This document shows, piece by piece, positions 39,815 through 43,311 of a DNA stretch of 43,311 nt (position 1 is the first letter of the stretch; each line of letters starts with the position of its first letter). The notes under the pieces were generated by a model that was not told where the DNA came from, did no database searches, and was given only the letters and a program-made list of their open reading frames with translations. Source of the DNA: CAZAJT01 sp964485585 (GTDB taxonomy: Bacteria; Patescibacteriota; Microgenomatia; UBA1406; GWC2-37-13); contig CAZAJT010000004.1 of NCBI GenBank assembly GCA_964485585.1, positions 1-43,311 on the forward strand. Reading direction: 5' to 3'. Position numbers and translations under genes: made by a program.

Positions 39815-41327
39815 ATGCTGGCAAAAGTATTTGCAGGTGCGACGGTTGGAGTGGATGGCGTACTTATTGAGGTTGAAGTTGATGTGGCGAATCGGGGATT
39901 CCCGACGTTTACCATTGTTGGTCTTCCAAACAAGGCGGTTGACGAGGCAAAAGATCGAGTACGTACTGCGATTATCCATATGTCCTATGAGATGCCGGAT
40001 TCACGCATTACCGTTAATCTTGCGCCTGCGAATATTCCTAAAACCGGCTCCAGTTTTGATCTGCCAATTGCGGTAGGCATTCTTGCCGCATCGGGTTTTA
40101 TAGAACGTGAACGACAGTCTATTTATTGGGGAGCTGTCGCTCGAGGGACGCTTACGAAGCGTCTCCGGCATTATCTCAATTGCGCTTATGGCAAAAGAAT
40201 ACGGTATCAAAAATCTTTTTATTCCTATGACGAATGTGCAAGAAACGTATTTGATCGATGATGTGACGGTCTATCCGGTGTCCACTCTGCTTGATCTCGT
40301 ATTACATCTTAATGACGAGCGATTGATCGAACTGTTTCACCCGACTACTGCGCCGTTTATTACCACAGAAAAAGAAGATTATCTAGACCTGAAAGACGTA
40401 AAAGGTCAGGATCAAGCAAAGCGGGCGCTTGAGATTGCCGCTGCCGGATTTCACAATCTCCATCTTATCGGTACTCCCGGGACCGGCAAAACCCTGCTGT
40501 CGCGAGCGTTTCCCTCTATTCTTCCTCCGATGACAAAATTGGAAATGTTAGAGGTGTTAAAGATTTATTCGGTGGCAGGTTTATCCCATAAGAAAATATT
40601 TTCGAAAGTTCGACCATTTCGCACCCCTCATCATACTGCATCGCGTATCGGCCTCATCGGTGGCGGCAGCGATCTTACACCGGGAGAGATCTCACTTGCA
40701 CATCGAGGGGTACTGTTTTTAGATGAGTTTCCCGAATTCACCCGCTCGGTGCTTGAGTCACTCCGGCAACCAATGGAGGATGGGTGCGTAACGATATCGC
40801 GTGCTGCCGGCTCTGTCACGTTTCCTGCCCGTTTTTTGTTTCTTGCCGCGTCCAATCCCTGTCCGTGCGGTTATCTTGGTCATCCGAAAAAGCGCTGTTG
40901 TTGCACTGTTGCGCAGGTAGCACGATATCGGAAACGGGTATCCGGCCCGCTCACCGACCGCATTGATCTGCAAGTGCATGTGCCAATGGTGGAGCACGAG
41001 AAATTGTTTACTTCACAAGAGTCAGAATCCAGTGGCGATGTGCAACGTCGGGTTGTTGCAGCACAAACTCGGCAGCACCAGCGGTTTGTAAAATCATCGG
41101 TCAAAACCAACGCAGAGATGTCGCCTAATGATATTAAACGATTTTGTCATCCTACTCCAGAAGCAGTAGATCTTTTGAAAATGGCGGTAACTCGACTTTC
41201 GTTGTCAGCCCGCTCTTACTTCAAAACTATCAAGGTCGCACAGACAATTGCTGATTTGACGGGAACAGACAATATTGAGAAAGCCTATGTTGCCGAAGCG
41301 CTGCAGTTTCGAACCGGAGAGGAATAG
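39815..41327 (+). pseudogene. comM: ComM/YifB-type Mg-chelatase-like ATPase, frameshifted
   Basis: Two overlapping frames together make one ComM protein of about 500 residues. Frame 1 (ATG 39815) gives MLAKVFAGATVGVDGVLIEV to DLPIAVGILAASGFIE. Near 40105 the homology jumps by one base to a second frame that begins GTG 40107 (NDSLFIGELSLEG) and continues with Walker A (GTPGTGKTLLSR), Walker B (VLFLDEFPEF), the zinc motif (CPCGYLGHPKKRCCC) and the C-terminal domain. Dropping one base near ATAGAACGTG restores one frame. ComM drives branch migration in natural transformation. The shift could be a sequencing error, a real mutation, or translation reinitiating at the GTG. TACAAT lies 6 nt before ATG 39815. 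Confidence 0.85.
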
Positions 41328-41339
41328 ATCAATATGCTA

Positions 41340-41368
41340 TTGACAAAGGTTTGCAACTTCGTTAATCT
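41340..41368 (+). promoter_or_regulatory. Promoter of the VirB2-like pair
   Basis: TTGACA (41340-41345), a 17-bp spacer and TAATCT (41363-41368) lie 10 nt before ATG 41379. Confidence 0.75.
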
Positions 41369-41378
41369 TTAACTTATC

Positions 41379-41837
41379 ATGCTACTTAGTGAAAAAATCA
41401 AAAACAGTGCTGTTTCACTGTATATGAAAGTATTTTTCTTCCTTCTCGCCGTTCTTGCTTTTACCGATTCATCATATGCGGCAACTCCAATTCCTACCTC
41501 TGCTATACAAATTGATGAAAATAAACTGGGTTTTAAGATTCCAACGCTGGGTGAGATTCTAACATTCTTGATCCGTTTCTTTTTTGTCATTGCGGGTCTT
41601 GCCGCACTACTGTATTTACTGCTTGGCGCTTTGTCATGGGTAACTTCAGGGGGCAATAAAGAAAATGTCGAGAAAGCCCGCGAAAAAATACAGGCGGCAA
41701 TCGTCGGCATTCTTCTCATCGTTATCGTACTAGCCATATTCTGGACGCTCGAGATAGTAGTATTCAATAAAGTAATTTGTTTTGGTATTTCCTGTCCGCT
41801 TACTTTGCCGGCATTACTAGAGAAAAGAGGACCGTAA
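41379..41837 (+). CDS. VirB2/TrbC-like small membrane protein
   Basis: The product is 152 residues. A hydrophobic signal (MKVFFFLLAVLAFTDSSYAA from Met17) is followed by two membrane helices separated by a short charged loop WVTSGGNKENVEKAREKIQA, the layout of VirB2/TrbC pilins and of the pilin-like proteins in CPR type IV secretion-like loci. It is followed immediately by a second related gene. With the VirB6-like protein at 34471 it may form a DNA-uptake or adhesion apparatus. Confidence 0.75.
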   Translation: MLLSEKIKNSAVSLYMKVFFFLLAVLAFTDSSYAATPIPTSAIQIDENKLGFKIPTLGEILTFLIRFFFVIAGLAALLYLLLGALSWVTSGGNKENVEKAREKIQAAIVGILLIVIVLAIFWTLEIVVFNKVICFGISCPLTLPALLEKRGP

Positions 41838-42218
41838 ATGATTCTCAGCCTTATTCTTTTATCTCAATTGCGTGATTGGGAAGTGAGAAATCCTTCAAAT
41901 CCTGGTGAAATCACAGAAACCTGTCTTGTTGATGGCGTTCCCACATTGAAATGTTTAGAAGTAGTTTTTCAGAATATTATTACGATTTCCGGCGCATTAT
42001 TTATTCTTTCTCTCTTTATCATGTTTCTTATTGGGTCGTTTACCTACATAACCTCATTTGGCGATCCGGAAAAAGTCAAGAAAGCCCAAGGGACGTTTCG
42101 CTACGCGCTTTTTGGTCTAATTCTCTTTTTAAGCGCCACCGCGCTATTGAAAGTTATAGACTTCTTATTTCTCGGCAATAATAACAAGATCTTTCAGTTT
42201 ACGATTCCCGGCACATAA
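41838..42218 (+). CDS. Second VirB2/TrbC-like small membrane protein
   Basis: The product is 126 residues. Its ATG touches the stop codon of the previous gene, so the pair is an operon. A Cys-containing extracytoplasmic N-terminus (ETCLVDGVPTLKCLEV) precedes two helices with the loop FTYITSFGDPEKVKKAQGTF, which aligns with the loop of its neighbour. This suggests a tandem duplication. The start lacks a typical signal peptide, but the first helix can serve for insertion. Confidence 0.72.
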   Translation: MILSLILLSQLRDWEVRNPSNPGEITETCLVDGVPTLKCLEVVFQNIITISGALFILSLFIMFLIGSFTYITSFGDPEKVKKAQGTFRYALFGLILFLSATALLKVIDFLFLGNNNKIFQFTIPGT

Positions 42219-42225
42219 CTCATAA

Positions 42226-42375
42226 CTATTTCGTCGGGGTGACAATGATGACGCGTACTCCTTTTTCTTCCGGGACAGGTGAGACAACACGATCAATGCT
42301 AGTCAGATATTTGTATCCCGCAAAAAGAAGCAACGATACTCCTGCCACAATGAAGATGTATCCAAGTGCTCTCAT
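42226..42375 (-). CDS. 49-residue single-helix membrane peptide coupled to the GT2 gene
   Basis: The frame MRALGYIFIVAGVSLLLFAG, then YKYLTSIDRVVSPVPEEKGV and RVIIVTPTK, has one membrane helix (about 4-24) and a short outer tail. Its ATG overlaps the stop of the glycosyltransferase gene as ATGA, the mark of translational coupling, and its codons look coding. It may be an accessory subunit of the GT2 enzyme. It fills the gap between the VirB2-like gene and the glycosyltransferase gene. Confidence 0.65.
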   Translation of the reverse strand: MRALGYIFIVAGVSLLLFAGYKYLTSIDRVVSPVPEEKGVRVIIVTPTK

Positions 42376-43301
42376 ACGTTCACGGTTTCTTTGATGATAT
42401 ACTGCGGTCTTCGTTGGACTTCTGTATATAGTTTACTGATATATTCGCCGATGATACCAATGGTGATAAGTTGCACACCTCCCAGAAACATAATGCCGAC
42501 GAAAAGCAACGTCCAGCCCGTCACCCAATAGGCAGAAAATAAAAACCTTCCGATGACCGCATAAATAATACCAAAAAAACCTAAAGTCGCTGTGAAAAAA
42601 CCCATATATGAGGCGAGACGGAGCGGTTTTGTTGAAAAAGAAGTAATGCCATCCAGCGCAAAGTTAATCATCTTAGACAGCGGATAATGCGTGATGCCGC
42701 CATGTCGCCTGTCCCGTTCAAATGAGACAAACGCTACCGGGTATCCGCCCCATGCCACGAGTCCCCGCAAAAATCGGGAGTGCTCAGGAAGCGCATTTAA
42801 GAAATCAACTACTGTCCGATCAAGGAGCCGAAAATCACCGACTTCCTCCGGAATAGAAGTGTCAGAGAGGAAGTTGATACATTTGTAAAAGATTCGAGCA
42901 GTAAATCGTTTGAGCATATTGTCGTTGTCACGTTTTGCCCGTTGTGCATATACGATTTTTGTTCCCTGCTGCCACTTTTTAATCATGGCGGGTATGATCT
43001 CTGGGGGGTCTTGCAGATCTGCATCAAGACTTATCACGCTGTCACCATTCGCATGACGATATCCACAGGTGAGCGCCATCTGATGACCAAAGTTTCTATT
43101 GAGACTGATTAGCCTGATCGCTTTGTTCTTTTTTATTTCTTCTTTAATAGTTGTAACCGTATCATCGGTTGATCCATCATTAATAAAGATAATTTCAGTA
43201 GAGTAATCGGAGAGCGATGCAGTAAGTCGTTTTAACAGTGGGTGGATATTCGTTTGCTCATTAAAAACGGGGATGATAATGGAGATGAGTGAGTGTGACA
43301 T
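42372..43301 (-). CDS. GT2 polyprenyl-phosphate glycosyltransferase (GtrB/DPM1-like)
   Basis: The product is 309 residues. GT-A fold: IIIPVFNEQTNIHPLL, EIIFINDGSTDDT, the metal/acceptor motif SLDADLQDPPEIIP, then GDFRLLDRTVVDFL and two C-terminal membrane helices (about 230-290). This layout is that of GtrB/ArnC-like enzymes that load glucose, mannose or a related sugar onto undecaprenyl phosphate on the inner face. It would supply donors for the GT-C enzymes at 20575-23342. The start at 43301 lies 10 nt from the window end, so its promoter is not visible. Confidence 0.9.
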   Translation of the reverse strand: MSHSLISIIIPVFNEQTNIHPLLKRLTASLSDYSTEIIFINDGSTDDTVTTIKEEIKKNKAIRLISLNRNFGHQMALTCGYRHANGDSVISLDADLQDPPEIIPAMIKKWQQGTKIVYAQRAKRDNDNMLKRFTARIFYKCINFLSDTSIPEEVGDFRLLDRTVVDFLNALPEHSRFLRGLVAWGGYPVAFVSFERDRRHGGITHYPLSKMINFALDGITSFSTKPLRLASYMGFFTATLGFFGIIYAVIGRFLFSAYWVTGWTLLFVGIMFLGGVQLITIGIIGEYISKLYTEVQRRPQYIIKETVNV

Positions 43302-43311
43302 GGTTATTAGT

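Noticed and set aside
40107..40261. C-terminal 50 residues of the first comM frame as a genuine protein end
   Set aside because: They do not resemble ComM, while the other frame over the same bases continues the ComM alignment.

Overview
The window reads like a piece of a Candidate Phyla Radiation (Patescibacteria) genome, most likely of the Microgenomates type. This is inferred from gene content and layout, since no rRNA is present. The signs are compact genes with many stop/start overlaps, many GT-C and GT2 glycosyltransferases and large surface proteins, VirB6/VirB2-like secretion or pilus membrane proteins, an alpha-2-macroglobulin, no biosynthetic operons, and start codons that mostly sit 6-8 nt after a -10 box with no Shine-Dalgarno sequence (leaderless transcripts). 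A run of 10 Ns at 9400-9409 marks an assembly gap.

Layout. Positions 1-5100 are an AT-rich accessory block: a kinase-like protein, a GHKL ATPase with a DUF4325 partner behind a palindromic operator, an excisionase-like HTH protein, a membrane protein and a DUF4238 protein. It is bounded on the right by tRNA-Gln(CUG), and a partial copy of the tRNA 3' end with its flank lies near 1261-1346. Positions 5291-8767 carry a DUF378 membrane protein, an O-antigen ligase-like protein, an endonuclease Q-like protein and a methyltransferase. Positions 8815-14833 hold a 1704-residue alpha-2-macroglobulin with an intein-like Hint domain in its bait region, followed by a secreted metalloprotease. After an NYN nuclease, 15426-18326 is another accessory island. 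It holds a restriction-modification pair in which the N4-cytosine-type methyltransferase is fused to a complete LexA repressor and faces an MvaI/BcnI-family endonuclease. The island abuts the 3' end of tmRNA, whose own 5' end overlaps the smpB stop codon.

From 19455 onward the content looks like ordinary chromosome: TspO, DinB-like, two divergent GT-C glycosyltransferases, an eight-repeat surface protein, an unknown gene with an operator-like palindrome in its promoter, a methyltransferase, the mntH-mntR manganese pair with its operator, a GH39-like glycosidase, a very small SD-led ORF with a terminator, a second lexA with a Gram-positive-like SOS box shared with divergent pepP, and then a cell-surface/DNA-transfer region. 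That region has a VirB6-like protein, a cohesin-like protein, a large anchored protein, a frameshifted comM, two VirB2-like proteins, and a GT2 glycosyltransferase coupled to a 49-residue membrane peptide.

The most novel item is the LexA-methyltransferase fusion. It predicts a restriction-modification system whose methylase represses itself through a LexA domain and is released by RecA-stimulated self-cleavage when DNA is damaged. The Hint domain placed in the macroglobulin bait region comes second.
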